Assembly: GCA_002320455.1 (NCBI GenBank)
Contig: DCKU01000010.1
Coordinates: forward strand, 9,948-20,606
Direction: 5' to 3'
Length of the DNA stretch: 10,659 nt
Origin: Salinisphaera sp. UBA1666
GTDB taxonomy: Bacteria; Pseudomonadota; Gammaproteobacteria; Nevskiales; Salinisphaeraceae
The translations under genes were made by a program, and so were the position numbers. The first letter of the stretch is position 1. Each line of letters opens with the position of its first letter. Positions 1 to 7,735 of the stretch are shown in pieces. The notes under the pieces are model-generated. The model searched no databases, was not told the origin of the DNA, and was given only the letters and a program-made list of their open reading frames with translations.

Positions 1-689
1 TACCGTGCCATGAGCGGGCCGTCGTCGCGGGCCAGCCGGTCGAAAGCAGCCAGGGCGGCCTGCTGGGCCTCGGCTGGCGCGCTGACGCCGGCCGGCGAGG
101 CGCTGTGCAAAACGCCCAGACCCACCGCCTCGTAGACACCGGGCCAGCTCACCGGCCCGGTGTTGGCCGCCAGCCGGCCGCGCAGCGTGAACGCATCGCC
201 ACGGTCGTCCTGGATATCCGGCTTGGCGGCCAGCTCGGTACGCGCTGCACCCAGGCTGTCAATCGACGCCCCCGGCCCGTCGGCGACCGACAATCGGTAC
301 GTCGAGCCAGCCGGTCGCGAGATGAAATAAGCCGCGCGCCACGGGGGATCAGCCACCGGCAAGGCTTTATAGAACGCATCCAGATCATAATCCCGTACGC
401 CGCGCCAGAGGGCGCTGCGCAGCTCGCGCGCCGGGTCATCCGGCTCGGCGTGGGCCACGATGAGACGCTGCACGGCGATCACCCGGCCAAGCGCTGCCAG
501 CGCGTCTGCGGGCCCGGCGTTCTGCTGGGTGTTCTGGCCGGTCAACGCCACGAAGGGCTGCCATTGGTCAACGACGAGAGCCTCACTACAGGCCGGCTCG
601 GCCGCTGATACCGGCGCGATCAGCGCCCCATAGAGCGCTAGCGGCAGCGCGGCCATCGCCAGCCCGCGTGAATAACGCCGTTGCAGCAT
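1..689 (-). CDS. Exported protein of unknown function (3' end outside window)
   Basis: The frame is open on the minus strand from an ATG at 689 to the window edge, giving 229 visible residues and no stop. The start is supported by AAGGA 8 nt upstream. Residues 1-30 form a Sec signal peptide: a basic start (MLQRRYSRG), a hydrophobic core, and a likely cleavage after VSA or VSAA near residues 29-30. The mature protein is therefore expected in the periplasm or outside the cell. Beyond the signal it has a WRAAYFISRPAGSTYRLSV stretch at about 125-143 and an alanine-rich part near the edge. I recognise no domain and assign no function. It is divergent from the MATE gene, with 118 nt between starts. 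Codons are GC-rich like the neighbours, so there is no sign of recent transfer. That it is a real gene is well supported; its job is unknown. Confidence 0.75.
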   Translation of the reverse strand, partial: MLQRRYSRGLAMAALPLALYGALIAPVSAAEPACSEALVVDQWQPFVALTGQNTQQNAGPADALAALGRVIAVQRLIVAHAEPDDPARELRSALWRGVRDYDLDAFYKALPVADPPWRAAYFISRPAGSTYRLSVADGPGASIDSLGAARTELAAKPDIQDDRGDAFTLRGRLAANTGPVSWPGVYEAVGLGVLHSASPAGVSAPAEAQQAALAAFDRLARDDGPLMAR

Positions 690-807
690 ACGAGCTGTCC
701 TTGTCTCGCCGGATTTAATACTCAACATACGCCAATCCACGCGCCCGATCGACGCCGCGCGACGTCTCGGACAGACTGTGACGCCCGCCCGGCAGTGCCC
801 CGTGCCC
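690..807. promoter_or_regulatory. Divergent intergenic region between exported-protein gene and MATE gene
   Basis: This 118-nt gap should hold both promoters. It contains the only AT-rich patch nearby (711-730). On the minus strand TATTAA (720 down to 715) could be the -10 box of the exported-protein gene. It would give a short leader carrying the AAGGA ribosome site at about 698-702. No convincing -35 box was seen for it. For the MATE gene, TTGTCT at 701-706 is a possible -35 but no good -10 follows. Both assignments are weak. Confidence 0.3.
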
Positions 808-2226
808 ATGATCCGTCATTATCGCCTGTCACGTATCGAGGCCGGCCGGCTGTCGCGCCTGGCCTGGCCGATTTTGGGCGCGCAGCTGGCCCAGATGGGC
901 ATGGGCACGCTCGATGTGGCCATGTCCGGGCACGTGGATGCCACGGCACTCGCGGCCGTATCGATCGGCTCGAGCGTCTGGCTGCCGATCATGGTGGCGT
1001 TTATCGGTATCTTGATGGGCCTGACGCCGATCGTGGCCCAGCACGTGGGCGCGCGCGACTGGGCAGCGGTGCGTCCGGCCCTGCATCAGGCGCTTTGGGT
1101 GGCCGGCGTGTTCGGCACAGCCAGCGCCGTCGGCCTGTATCTGGCCAGCGACTGGCTACTGGCGCTGTTTGCGATTCCGCCGGAGGTCGCAGCACTCGCC
1201 GGTGCGTACCTGCGGGCCGTGGCTTTCGGGCTACCGGCCGTCGCGGCCTATGAAACCCTGCGATTTTATTCCGACGCGTTGGGCCATACCCGTGCGTCGC
1301 TGCTGTTCGCGCTATTGGGGCTTGGCGTCAACGCGGTGGCCAACGCGGTGTTGATCTTCGGCGGGCCCGGCCTAGTCGCGGCATTCGGCCCGAACCTATT
1401 GCCGGGCCTGGCTGGGCTGCCGGCGCTGGGGGCCGTGGGCTGTGGCATCGCCACCACGATCAGCATGTGGACGATGCTGATCGGCTTGTTCGTCTACACC
1501 CGCTGGCACGGGGCCTATGCGCCGGCCCGGATCGGGCCTGCCTGGCACGCACCGGCGGTGTTGCCGATCGGCGAGCAGCTGCGCATCGGGGTACCGATCG
1601 GTGTATCGCTGTTTTCCGAGGTCTCGCTTTTCACGGCCATCACCCTGCTGCTGGCCGGCTACGGCGAGATCGTGGTTTCCGCCCACACCGTGGCGCTGAA
1701 CTTCTCGGCGCTGCTGTTCATGCTGCCGTTGTCGCTGGGCATGGCGCTCACCGTGCGTGTTGGCCAGGCGCGCGGCCGGGCCAAGTTTCGACACGCGCGA
1801 TTTATCGCCTTCAACGCACTGGCGCTGGCCATGGGCGTGGCCCTGGTGCTGGATGCCATCCTGATCTTCGGCGGGCCTTATGCGGTGGGTTTGTATACCG
1901 ACAACACGGCCGTTCGACAGCTGGCCGTTCAGCTGTTGCTGATCGCCACGATCTATCAGTTTTCGGATGCGGCCCAGGTGGCGCTGGCCGGCGCGCTGCG
2001 CGGCTACAAGGATACCCGCGTGCTGATGTGGGTCACGCTGGTGGCCTATTGGCCGGTGGGCCTGGGCAGCGGGCATCTGCTGGCAGCCGGCGTGGACGGC
2101 CTATTTACCGGCTTGGGCGTTTACGGCTACTGGATCGGGCTGATCGCCGGACTGTCGGTAGCGGCCATGCTTTTACTGCTGCGACTGACATGGGTATCGC
2201 GCCCGGTTCGTCGGCAGCCCATATAA
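808..2226 (+). CDS. norM: NorM/MdtK-type MATE multidrug efflux transporter
   Basis: This is an inner-membrane cation-coupled antiporter of the MATE family, expected to export cationic drugs and dyes. The protein is 472 residues from the ATG at 808, close to the usual 455-470, with about twelve hydrophobic segments in two halves. In numbering from the upstream GTG at 778, the acidic residues that matter in NorM are where expected: Asp46 in helix 1 (MGTLDVAMSG), Glu281 in the seventh helix (SLFSEVSLF) and Asp397 (YQFSDAAQ). The signature RGYKDTR follows at 408-414. Start choice is uncertain. GTG 778 has a weak GGA upstream, while ATG 808 gives an N-terminus like other family members but has no clear ribosome site. 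A lipoprotein gene follows 18 nt downstream, probably in the same transcript. The family call is strong; the substrate is not predictable. Confidence 0.93.
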   Translation: MIRHYRLSRIEAGRLSRLAWPILGAQLAQMGMGTLDVAMSGHVDATALAAVSIGSSVWLPIMVAFIGILMGLTPIVAQHVGARDWAAVRPALHQALWVAGVFGTASAVGLYLASDWLLALFAIPPEVAALAGAYLRAVAFGLPAVAAYETLRFYSDALGHTRASLLFALLGLGVNAVANAVLIFGGPGLVAAFGPNLLPGLAGLPALGAVGCGIATTISMWTMLIGLFVYTRWHGAYAPARIGPAWHAPAVLPIGEQLRIGVPIGVSLFSEVSLFTAITLLLAGYGEIVVSAHTVALNFSALLFMLPLSLGMALTVRVGQARGRAKFRHARFIAFNALALAMGVALVLDAILIFGGPYAVGLYTDNTAVRQLAVQLLLIATIYQFSDAAQVALAGALRGYKDTRVLMWVTLVAYWPVGLGSGHLLAAGVDGLFTGLGVYGYWIGLIAGLSVAAMLLLLRLTWVSRPVRRQPI

Positions 2227-2244
2227 ACGGGGTAAGATCGCCGG

Positions 2245-3039
2245 ATGATGATACGAGCAAGCGGCATGACCGGTTCCCGTTGGGTGAGCGCCCTTATTAT
2301 CTCGGCCGTCCTGGTCGCGGCGGGCGCGCTGGCCGGCTGTGCGAGCCCGCGCGGGCCACAGCCGGCGGCATTGACCACCGCCGCTACAGGCGCCAGCAGC
2401 ACGCCGGCCACGCCCGGCGCCTGGGTGGGCCGATGGCACGGCGCCGACGGCGCCACGCTGGATATTCACAGCACGGCCTCCGACGGCGGCTACAGCCTGG
2501 TTTTCCATCGGCCCGGCCGGGTCGATGTCACCCACGATGCCACGGCCGCCAGCGGACAATTGTTTTATGACGCCGGCACCGGCCCGACCGCGCTCCGGCC
2601 GGGCACGGGGACGGCTAGCGCCGATCCCGATCAGCGTGCGCTCACGTATTGTTTGGTTAGCGCGCCCGGCGGACACACGTATTGCCGACGCCGAGATACG
2701 GCCGACGCGCTGGCCCTGGATCACGGCGCCTTCGTGGCGATTCGAAGCGAGTGCGACACGATGCGCGACGAAGACGTCGTGTTTTTTAATGGCACCAGCC
2801 TGCGGCATGCCGGGCAGGCCCAGTGCCCGACGCGCACCCTGGGCCAGCAGGGCATGATCTATCGGCTACAGGCCGAGTGTATCGGCGGACCCGGGGCGAA
2901 CGGCCAGGCCAACCTGACGGCCACGACGCCGGATCGCACGCATCTGGCGCTGACGCCGCGCGGGCAAGACACCCGGCTGTACCGTTACTGCGCCACGGGC
3001 AGCCTAACGCAGCGGCTGCAGAACGAAGCAGGTCGCTAG
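2245..3039 (+). CDS. Cysteine-rich putative lipoprotein of unknown function
   Basis: The 264-residue product has an N-terminal lipoprotein signal: a basic start, a hydrophobic run, then the lipobox LAGC with the lipidated cysteine at residue 32. The next residues are Ala-Ser, so outer-membrane sorting is more likely than inner-membrane retention. A Pro/Ala/Thr linker follows, then a WVGRW-type beta-rich region from about residue 59. Six further cysteines lie in the mature part (YC, TYC, EC, QC, EC, YC), an even number that suits three periplasmic disulfides. GGGG at about 2230 lies upstream, and two adjacent ATGs (2245 and 2248) are possible starts, with a third at 2266. It begins 18 nt after the MATE stop, which suggests co-transcription. 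I do not recognise the family. Confidence 0.72.
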   Translation: MMIRASGMTGSRWVSALIISAVLVAAGALAGCASPRGPQPAALTTAATGASSTPATPGAWVGRWHGADGATLDIHSTASDGGYSLVFHRPGRVDVTHDATAASGQLFYDAGTGPTALRPGTGTASADPDQRALTYCLVSAPGGHTYCRRRDTADALALDHGAFVAIRSECDTMRDEDVVFFNGTSLRHAGQAQCPTRTLGQQGMIYRLQAECIGGPGANGQANLTATTPDRTHLALTPRGQDTRLYRYCATGSLTQRLQNEAGR

Positions 3040-3042
3040 GAA

Positions 3043-3978
3043 TTAGTCCAGCGGCGGCAGCGCGGCCTCGATAGCGGCCCGCCGCGGCTCGTAGCGCGGC
3101 GGCAGTCGCAGCGCCTGGCCCAGTTCGGCGGCGTCTTCGTCCACGGTGAACCCCGGCTCGTCGGTCGCGATCTCGAACAACACGCCGCCCGGCTCGCGGA
3201 AATAGACCGATTCGAAGTACTGGCGATCGATCACCTCGGTCGGATTCAGGCCTAACCCACGCGCGGCCTCTGCCATCTCGGCCTGGTGGGCAAGGTCGCG
3301 TGCCCGGAACGCGATGTGATGCACGCTGCCCTGCCCGCCGGCCGCGACGGGCAGGGCCGGGGCGCCGGCCACGTCGATACACGACTGACCGCTAGCGGCG
3401 CCACACGCCTGGAAGCGCTGCCAGCCGCCGTCTTCGCCGACCGGCGCATAGCCCAGCACCGTCTGGAGCACGCGGGCCGTGGCGGCTGGCTGACGACTGA
3501 CGATATCGATGCCGGCGAAGCCGCCCAGCTGATGGCCCGCATCCAGCGGCGAGCCCGCCCAAGGCTCGCGCGCGGCAACACCGCCCTCGACCAGCGCAAA
3601 GATAAAACCGTGTGGATCACGGGCGGTCAGTCGTGGCCGCTCAAAGCGGGTGCTGCGTGTCACCGCCACGCCGGCCGTCTTCAGACGTTCGGCCCAATCA
3701 TCCAGGGTGTTGTCCGGCACGTGCCAGGCCAGCTCACGGGCCTCGCCGGCCCCGCTGCGTGCGCCCCGCACGTTGGCAAAGGCAAAGAACGTTAGAGCCG
3801 TGCCGGGCTGGCCGAGTCGGTCGCCGTAGTAGAGATGAAACGCCCCCGGATCATCAAAGTTGACCGTCTTCTTGACCCGCCGCAAGCCCATCGTTTCGGT
3901 ATAGAACCGGCTGTTCTCGACGGGCGCTCCGCTGATGGCGGTGACGTGGTGCAGGCCTAAGCTGGGCGTAATCGACAT
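3043..3978 (-). CDS. Ring-cleaving dioxygenase, glyoxalase/VOC superfamily (MhqO-like)
   Basis: The 311-residue protein consists of two tandem VOC modules (about 5-135 and 150-275). It matches the family annotated as ring-cleaving dioxygenase, whose best-known member is B. subtilis MhqO (hydroquinone and quinone stress), in length and in the opening GLHHVTAI. The stretch KKTVNFDDPGAFHLYYGD at 36-53 is typical of the family. The metal ligands expected of the fold are visible: His10/11 (LHHVTA), His220/221 (VHHIAF) and Glu269 (VLFEIATD). The likely reaction is metal-dependent oxygenation of a dihydroxylated aromatic, but the substrate is unknown. The chosen start at 3978 has CAGG about 6 nt upstream. 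An alternative ATG at 4017 touches the lipoprotein stop (TGATG), has AAGG upstream and would add 13 residues. It is the last gene of the sthA operon. Confidence 0.88.
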   Translation of the reverse strand: MSITPSLGLHHVTAISGAPVENSRFYTETMGLRRVKKTVNFDDPGAFHLYYGDRLGQPGTALTFFAFANVRGARSGAGEARELAWHVPDNTLDDWAERLKTAGVAVTRSTRFERPRLTARDPHGFIFALVEGGVAAREPWAGSPLDAGHQLGGFAGIDIVSRQPAATARVLQTVLGYAPVGEDGGWQRFQACGAASGQSCIDVAGAPALPVAAGGQGSVHHIAFRARDLAHQAEMAEAARGLGLNPTEVIDRQYFESVYFREPGGVLFEIATDEPGFTVDEDAAELGQALRLPPRYEPRRAAIEAALPPLD

Positions 3979-4016
3979 GGCATGCCTGTCTGATAAACGA
4001 TGATCGGCGGATGACA

Positions 4017-4424
4017 TCACCCGCCTTGGGGCCCGTCCTGATGAGCGCCGGCGGCACGAGCCTGTTCGGCACGCTGCTGAATACGACGATGCAGCTGCTG
4101 GTTCAGGGCAAAGCCCTGACTGCGCGACTCGAGATGCCCGTAGGTGATGTTGCGCGTCTGGCGGGTATAGAGCTGTTGCAGGTTTTTAGTATAGGACTGC
4201 CAATACCTGTCGCAGCGCTCGAGCGCGGTCGTGGCCACCGTTTGCGGGTCGTAATCGGTGGTCTCGATCAGGCGCGTGGCCGTGTCGTTGGCACACTGCT
4301 CGAAGTCGGCCTTGTCTGAGGCGATGGTATCGCGCAGCGGCACGATGCCGCCTTGGGTCCCGGCACAGCCCGACAGGACGATCGCCAGGCCTGCGATTCC
4401 CGAAACATAGAGGCGGCGATTCAT
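4017..4424 (-). CDS. Small lipoprotein, function unknown, translationally coupled to sthA
   Basis: The product has 135 residues. The N-terminus MNRRLYVSGIAGLAIVLSGC is a clear lipoprotein signal with lipobox LSGC and the lipidated cysteine at residue 20. The remainder is polar, helical-looking and rich in Gln, Arg and Thr. It has two more cysteines (Cys44 and Cys71, ECAND-like and ERCDRYW contexts) that could form one disulfide. The start is fixed by AGGGA upstream and by a 4-nt ATGA overlap with the sthA stop, which implies coupled translation. It is unusual to find a lipoprotein in the same transcript as a cytoplasmic transhydrogenase. No recognised domain. Confidence 0.75.
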   Translation of the reverse strand: MNRRLYVSGIAGLAIVLSGCAGTQGGIVPLRDTIASDKADFEQCANDTATRLIETTDYDPQTVATTALERCDRYWQSYTKNLQQLYTRQTRNITYGHLESRSQGFALNQQLHRRIQQRAEQARAAGAHQDGPQGG

Positions 4425-5971
4425 GACGATGTCCCTGTCTTGGGTTCTGCGGGCAGGCTGTCGCCGTCCGGCGGGCCTTCTGGATCACCGGGGTCTGCGT
4501 GCGGCGTAGCCACGTGTGGGCTCATCTGTTCCATGCTCGCCACCGGGGCGGCCGAGGCCGCCGGTACGTCGAATACGCCGTCGATACGGTTCAAGCCGTC
4601 CAAGGCTGCCGTGCGATAGGCCTCGGCCATGGTCGGATAGTTGAACGTCGTATTCACGAAGTAGTCGATCGTGTTGGCGCTACCCTGCTGGCTCATGATG
4701 GCCTGGCCGATATGCACGATCTCCGAGGCCTGGTCCCCAAAGCAGTGGATACCCAGCAGCTCGTGGCTGACCGGATCGAACAGGATCTTGAGCATGCCGA
4801 CGGTATCGCCGGTGATCTGGGCCCGCGCGGTTTCCTGAAACAACGCCTGGCCAACCTCATAGGGGCGCTTGGCCTCGGTCAGTTCGCGCTCGGTCGGCCC
4901 GAGCGAGCTGATTTCGGGAATGGTGTAGATGCCGGTGGGCACGTCGTCGACCCAACGAAACCCGTTGACATGGATGGCGTCAGCGCTGGCCGAGCGGCCC
5001 TGGCCGTAGGCCGCGCTGGCCAGGCTGGGAATTCCGATGGCATCGCCCACGGCGTATATATGGCCGATCTCGGTGCGATACCGATCATCGACGGCCAACT
5101 GGCCGCGGCCGTTGGGGGTAAGCCCGATGTCTTCCAGGCCCATGTGATCGGTGTTGCCGGTCCGGCCGTTGGCCCAGAGCAGCGCATCGGCCCGAACTTT
5201 CTTGCCGGATTTCAGGTACAGCGTCACGCCGTCGTCGTCGGGCTCGATGCGTTCGTATTCCTCGTTGTGCCGAATGAGCACGCCGTAGGTCAGACGCAGG
5301 TGATACGACAGCGCATCGCTGATCTCGTCGTCCAAGAACTCCAGCAGCCGCTCGCGGCTGTTGATGAGTTGCACCTTCACGCCGATGCCTGAGAAGATCG
5401 AGGCATATTCGCTGCCGATCACGCCCGCGCCGTAGATGATCATAGATCTTGGCGTAAAGCCCGGCTCCAGGATGGTGTCGGAGTTGAATACCCGCGGATG
5501 CGAAAAATCCACGTCCGGCGGCTCGTAGGGCCGCGAGCCGGTCGCGATGACGGCCTGCTTGAATGCCACGGTCTGGCGTGCGCCGCGGGCGTCGGTCACG
5601 GTCATTGTGTGGGCGTCTTGGAAGGCCGCGTGCCCGCGTAGCACGTCGATGGCGTTACGGGCGTAGAAGCTGGCGCGCATGGTGGCCTGTTGGCCGACTA
5701 CGCGGTGCAGGCGCTCCAATAGCCAGGTCAATGGCGCATCGGGCGTGCCCAGGTCGTGCAGCACGCGCGAGGACTGTACGGCCAAGAGCTGCTTGACCGC
5801 CTGGCGCAGCGCCTTCGAAGGGATCGTGCCGCGGTGTGTACAGTTGCCGCCTACGGCTTCCTGACGCTCGACCACGGCCACGGACTGGCCGTGCTTGGCC
5901 GCGTTGACCGCGGCGCTTTCACCCGAGGGCCCGGTACCGATGACGACGAGATCGTAGTGCTTGTCGGCCAT
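4421..5971 (-). CDS. sthA: Si-specific soluble NAD(P)+ transhydrogenase SthA
   Basis: This cytoplasmic FAD enzyme transfers hydride between NADPH and NAD+ and helps rebalance the two pools. The sequence shows the flavin disulfide reductase fold: FAD-binding GTGPSGESA at 12-20, NAD-binding GAGVIGSEYA at 181-190, ATG at 144-146 and GD at 309-310. In the active-site region, GGNCTHRGTIPSK, the second redox cysteine is replaced by Thr49. This separates SthA from lipoamide dehydrogenase and glutathione reductase. The C-terminal HCFGDQASEIVHIGQAIM also matches SthA. It has 516 residues against 466 in E. coli; the excess is a Pro/Asp/Glu-rich tail from about 465. The frame stays open 46 codons upstream, but MADKHYDLVVIGTG is the natural N-terminus. 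It heads an operon with a lipoprotein and a dioxygenase. Confidence 0.95.
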   Translation of the reverse strand: MADKHYDLVVIGTGPSGESAAVNAAKHGQSVAVVERQEAVGGNCTHRGTIPSKALRQAVKQLLAVQSSRVLHDLGTPDAPLTWLLERLHRVVGQQATMRASFYARNAIDVLRGHAAFQDAHTMTVTDARGARQTVAFKQAVIATGSRPYEPPDVDFSHPRVFNSDTILEPGFTPRSMIIYGAGVIGSEYASIFSGIGVKVQLINSRERLLEFLDDEISDALSYHLRLTYGVLIRHNEEYERIEPDDDGVTLYLKSGKKVRADALLWANGRTGNTDHMGLEDIGLTPNGRGQLAVDDRYRTEIGHIYAVGDAIGIPSLASAAYGQGRSASADAIHVNGFRWVDDVPTGIYTIPEISSLGPTERELTEAKRPYEVGQALFQETARAQITGDTVGMLKILFDPVSHELLGIHCFGDQASEIVHIGQAIMSQQGSANTIDYFVNTTFNYPTMAEAYRTAALDGLNRIDGVFDVPAASAAPVASMEQMSPHVATPHADPGDPEGPPDGDSLPAEPKTGTSS

Positions 5972-6080
5972 GCTCGTGAATGCGCGAGAAAATCCGGGTT
6001 TGATTGTCGCACGTATGACGCTTTGAAACCGTGCCCGCTTGGCATAGTCTGCGGGGCATTCGAATCGACGAGGTGCCGCC
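5972..6080. promoter_or_regulatory. Divergent promoter region between sthA and the DUF2452-like gene
   Basis: The 109-nt gap separates two divergent starts and should contain both promoters. On the plus strand TTGAAA at 6023-6028 with TAGTCT at 6045-6050 (16-nt spacing) is a plausible sigma-70 site for the rightward gene. The leftward promoter is not clear. I found no obvious operator such as a long palindrome. Confidence 0.35.
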
Positions 6081-6662
6081 ATGGCAAAGCCCGTCAATAC
6101 CGACGGCAAGGGTCAGACGCCGGTTCTGGCCGTACTCAACGAGTCGACCCGGGGCCTGGCGAGCGTGCCGGCCAAGCGTATCGATCAGGTCACCACCGAG
6201 CTGTTCACTTCATTGTTCGTGCTGGAGTCGGAATTCGCCTTCAAGCCGGTCCAGGGCAAGGCGTATTTCCTCTACCAGCAGGACAGCCGTTTCTGGCTCG
6301 GCATCACCCCGCCCGAAATGATGCACGCGAGCGTCTCCGGACGATTCATCGGCGTGGCCACGCTTCAGCCCGATCTGACCTGGACACTGACCCTGGCCGA
6401 CGAGGTCGCCGAGGACCCCGCGTTTACCGACTGGCTGGCCGCCAAACGCGAGGCTTTCGAGCAGCGCGTGGGGGCGGCCGAGACGGTCGATGACGTGCTG
6501 CCGGTCTATGAATCCCGGCTGTCGTTCTATCGACGGGCCTCGGCCTTTGGCGTGGCCCACTCGCTGTCGCGCTCGATGAGCGCGGCGGGCATCAGCGGAC
6601 TGTCCTACGACGAGGCCAAGGGGCTTTTGACCGACGACGCGGGCAACGACACGCCCGACTGA
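6081..6662 (+). CDS. DUF2452-like protein of unknown function
   Basis: The 193-residue, probably cytoplasmic protein has no signal peptide or membrane segment. The central part resembles the DUF2452 family, which also includes human C1orf50. It has a helical lead-in (ELFTSLFVLESEF at 40-52), then FKPVQGKAYFLYQ at 54-66, FWLGITPPEM at 71-80 and the strand LQPDLTWTL at 95-103. The C-terminal part (PVYESRLSFYRRASAFGVAHSL, 141-162) is helical and basic-aromatic. No catalytic motif is visible and the family's role is not established to my knowledge. GAGGTG about 6 nt before the ATG fixes the start. It is a single gene, divergent from sthA. Its last 58 nt are also coding on the other strand for the tail of the DAHP synthase. 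Confidence 0.72.
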   Translation: MAKPVNTDGKGQTPVLAVLNESTRGLASVPAKRIDQVTTELFTSLFVLESEFAFKPVQGKAYFLYQQDSRFWLGITPPEMMHASVSGRFIGVATLQPDLTWTLTLADEVAEDPAFTDWLAAKREAFEQRVGAAETVDDVLPVYESRLSFYRRASAFGVAHSLSRSMSAAGISGLSYDEAKGLLTDDAGNDTPD

Positions 6663-7735
6663 CGCAGGGCACGGGCTGCCTCGCACAGCGCTTGCGCGGT
6701 GGCATCGAAACCCAGACAGTCATCGGTCACCGACTGGCCGTAGCACAGCGTATCGCCTTGGGTGTCGCCCCGGGTATCGCCAAGCGCCTGCTTGCCGTGG
6801 ACCAGGTGCGATTCCAGCATCACCCCGGCAATCGCACGCTCACCGGCCACGCGGCGGCCCACAAGATCGGCCAGTACGGCCGGCTGGCGTGCCGCCGTCT
6901 TGGCGCTGTTGGCATGGCTGCAGTCCACGACCAGCCGGGTGTTCTGGCCGGCACGCGCCAGGGCGTCGACGGCCGCCGCAACGTCGGCCGCCCCGTAGTT
7001 GGGCCCCGCGGTGCCGCCGCGCAGTATCAGGTGTCCGTCCGGGTTGCCGGGGCTTTCGATCACGGCCGGGCGGCCGTCGGCGTCCTGGCCGAAATAACGC
7101 TGGGGTGCGGCCGCGGCCGCGATGGCGTCACAGGCCGGCCCGATGGCCCCGCTGGTGGCGTTCTTGAAGCCCACCGGCACATCCAGACTGGACATCCGCT
7201 CGCGATGCGTCTGCGACTCGGTGGTCCGAGCGCCGACGGCCGCCCAGGCCAGCGTGTCCGACAGATAATCCACGGCGGCCGGGCTCAAAAGCTCTGTGGC
7301 CACGGCCAGGCCGGTATCGGCGATGTCGCGCATCAGCGTTCGAGAGGCCGTAAGCCCCCGCGCGAGATCACCGCTGCCGTCCAGGCCCGGGTCATGCAGC
7401 AGGCCTTTCCAGCCCACGGTGGTACGCGGTTTTTCCACGTAGACCCGCATGACGGGATAGATCACGTCTCGCAGGTCGGCCGTCAGCTCGGCTAACCGCT
7501 GGGCGTACTCGTAGGCCGCCCCGACGTCGTGAATCGAGCACGGCCCGCAGATCACCAGCAGGCGATCGTCGCGCCCGGCCAGAATATCGCGCACCGCCTG
7601 GCGCTGGCCGGCGATACGCATGCCGGTGGCCGCCCGCAGCGGCACTTCGGCCCGCAGCTCAGCCGGCGTGGGCAGGCGCGAGAACGCGTTGGCGACCGCC
7701 GGGGCCTCACCCGTGACGATGGCATGTTGCGACAT
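6605..7735 (-). CDS. aroG: 3-deoxy-7-phosphoheptulonate (DAHP) synthase, class I AroF/G/H type
   Basis: This enzyme condenses phosphoenolpyruvate with erythrose 4-phosphate, the committed step of the shikimate pathway to Phe, Tyr and Trp. The fold and active site are intact: metal ligands Cys66 (GPCSIHD), His274 (DCSHAN), Glu308 (MLESH) and Asp338 (SVTDD). Substrate-binding residues are Arg97, the EKPRTTVGWKG run at 101-111, GARTTESQ at 168-175 and Lys191 (VGFKN). It has 376 residues against about 350 in E. coli. The excess is an N-terminal stretch, a GDT-based triple repeat at 319-330 and a 17-residue tail that runs into the opposite gene. GGGAGGT about 5 nt before the ATG makes the start secure. 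Which amino acid inhibits the enzyme cannot be read from sequence here. It lies downstream of an apparent aromatic-amino-acid attenuator. Confidence 0.94.
   Translation of the reverse strand: MSQHAIVTGEAPAVANAFSRLPTPAELRAEVPLRAATGMRIAGQRQAVRDILAGRDDRLLVICGPCSIHDVGAAYEYAQRLAELTADLRDVIYPVMRVYVEKPRTTVGWKGLLHDPGLDGSGDLARGLTASRTLMRDIADTGLAVATELLSPAAVDYLSDTLAWAAVGARTTESQTHRERMSSLDVPVGFKNATSGAIGPACDAIAAAAAPQRYFGQDADGRPAVIESPGNPDGHLILRGGTAGPNYGAADVAAAVDALARAGQNTRLVVDCSHANSAKTAARQPAVLADLVGRRVAGERAIAGVMLESHLVHGKQALGDTRGDTQGDTLCYGQSVTDDCLGFDATAQALCEAARALRQSGVSLPASSVKSPLASS
6746..6781 (-). repeat. Triple 12-nt in-frame repeat inside aroG (GDTx)3
   Basis: Three tandem 12-nt units encode GDTR, GDTQ and GDTL, residues 319-330 of the DAHP synthase. 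They lie in the loop between the Glu308 and Asp338 metal ligands, where E. coli AroG has a shorter loop. The units differ by a few bases, so the expansion is not brand new. It adds two or three turns of polar loop. Confidence 0.7.

Noticed and set aside
1467..2570. A 367-codon plus-strand frame across the MATE gene and the next gene
   Set aside because: It overlaps two supported genes in another frame and has an Arg/Gly/Ala-rich product typical of out-of-frame GC-rich DNA.
3040..3042. Bidirectional terminator between the convergent lipoprotein and dioxygenase genes
   Set aside because: Only 3 nt separate the stops, and no hairpin with T-tract was found around them.
4499..5392. A 297-codon open frame on the plus strand inside sthA
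   Set aside because: It is antisense to well-conserved sthA motifs. Long shadow frames are common at this GC content, and the product resembles nothing.
5822..5845. Missing second active-site cysteine in SthA (Thr in its place) as a possible inactivating change
   Set aside because: Loss of this cysteine is normal for soluble transhydrogenases and is diagnostic of the family rather than a defect.
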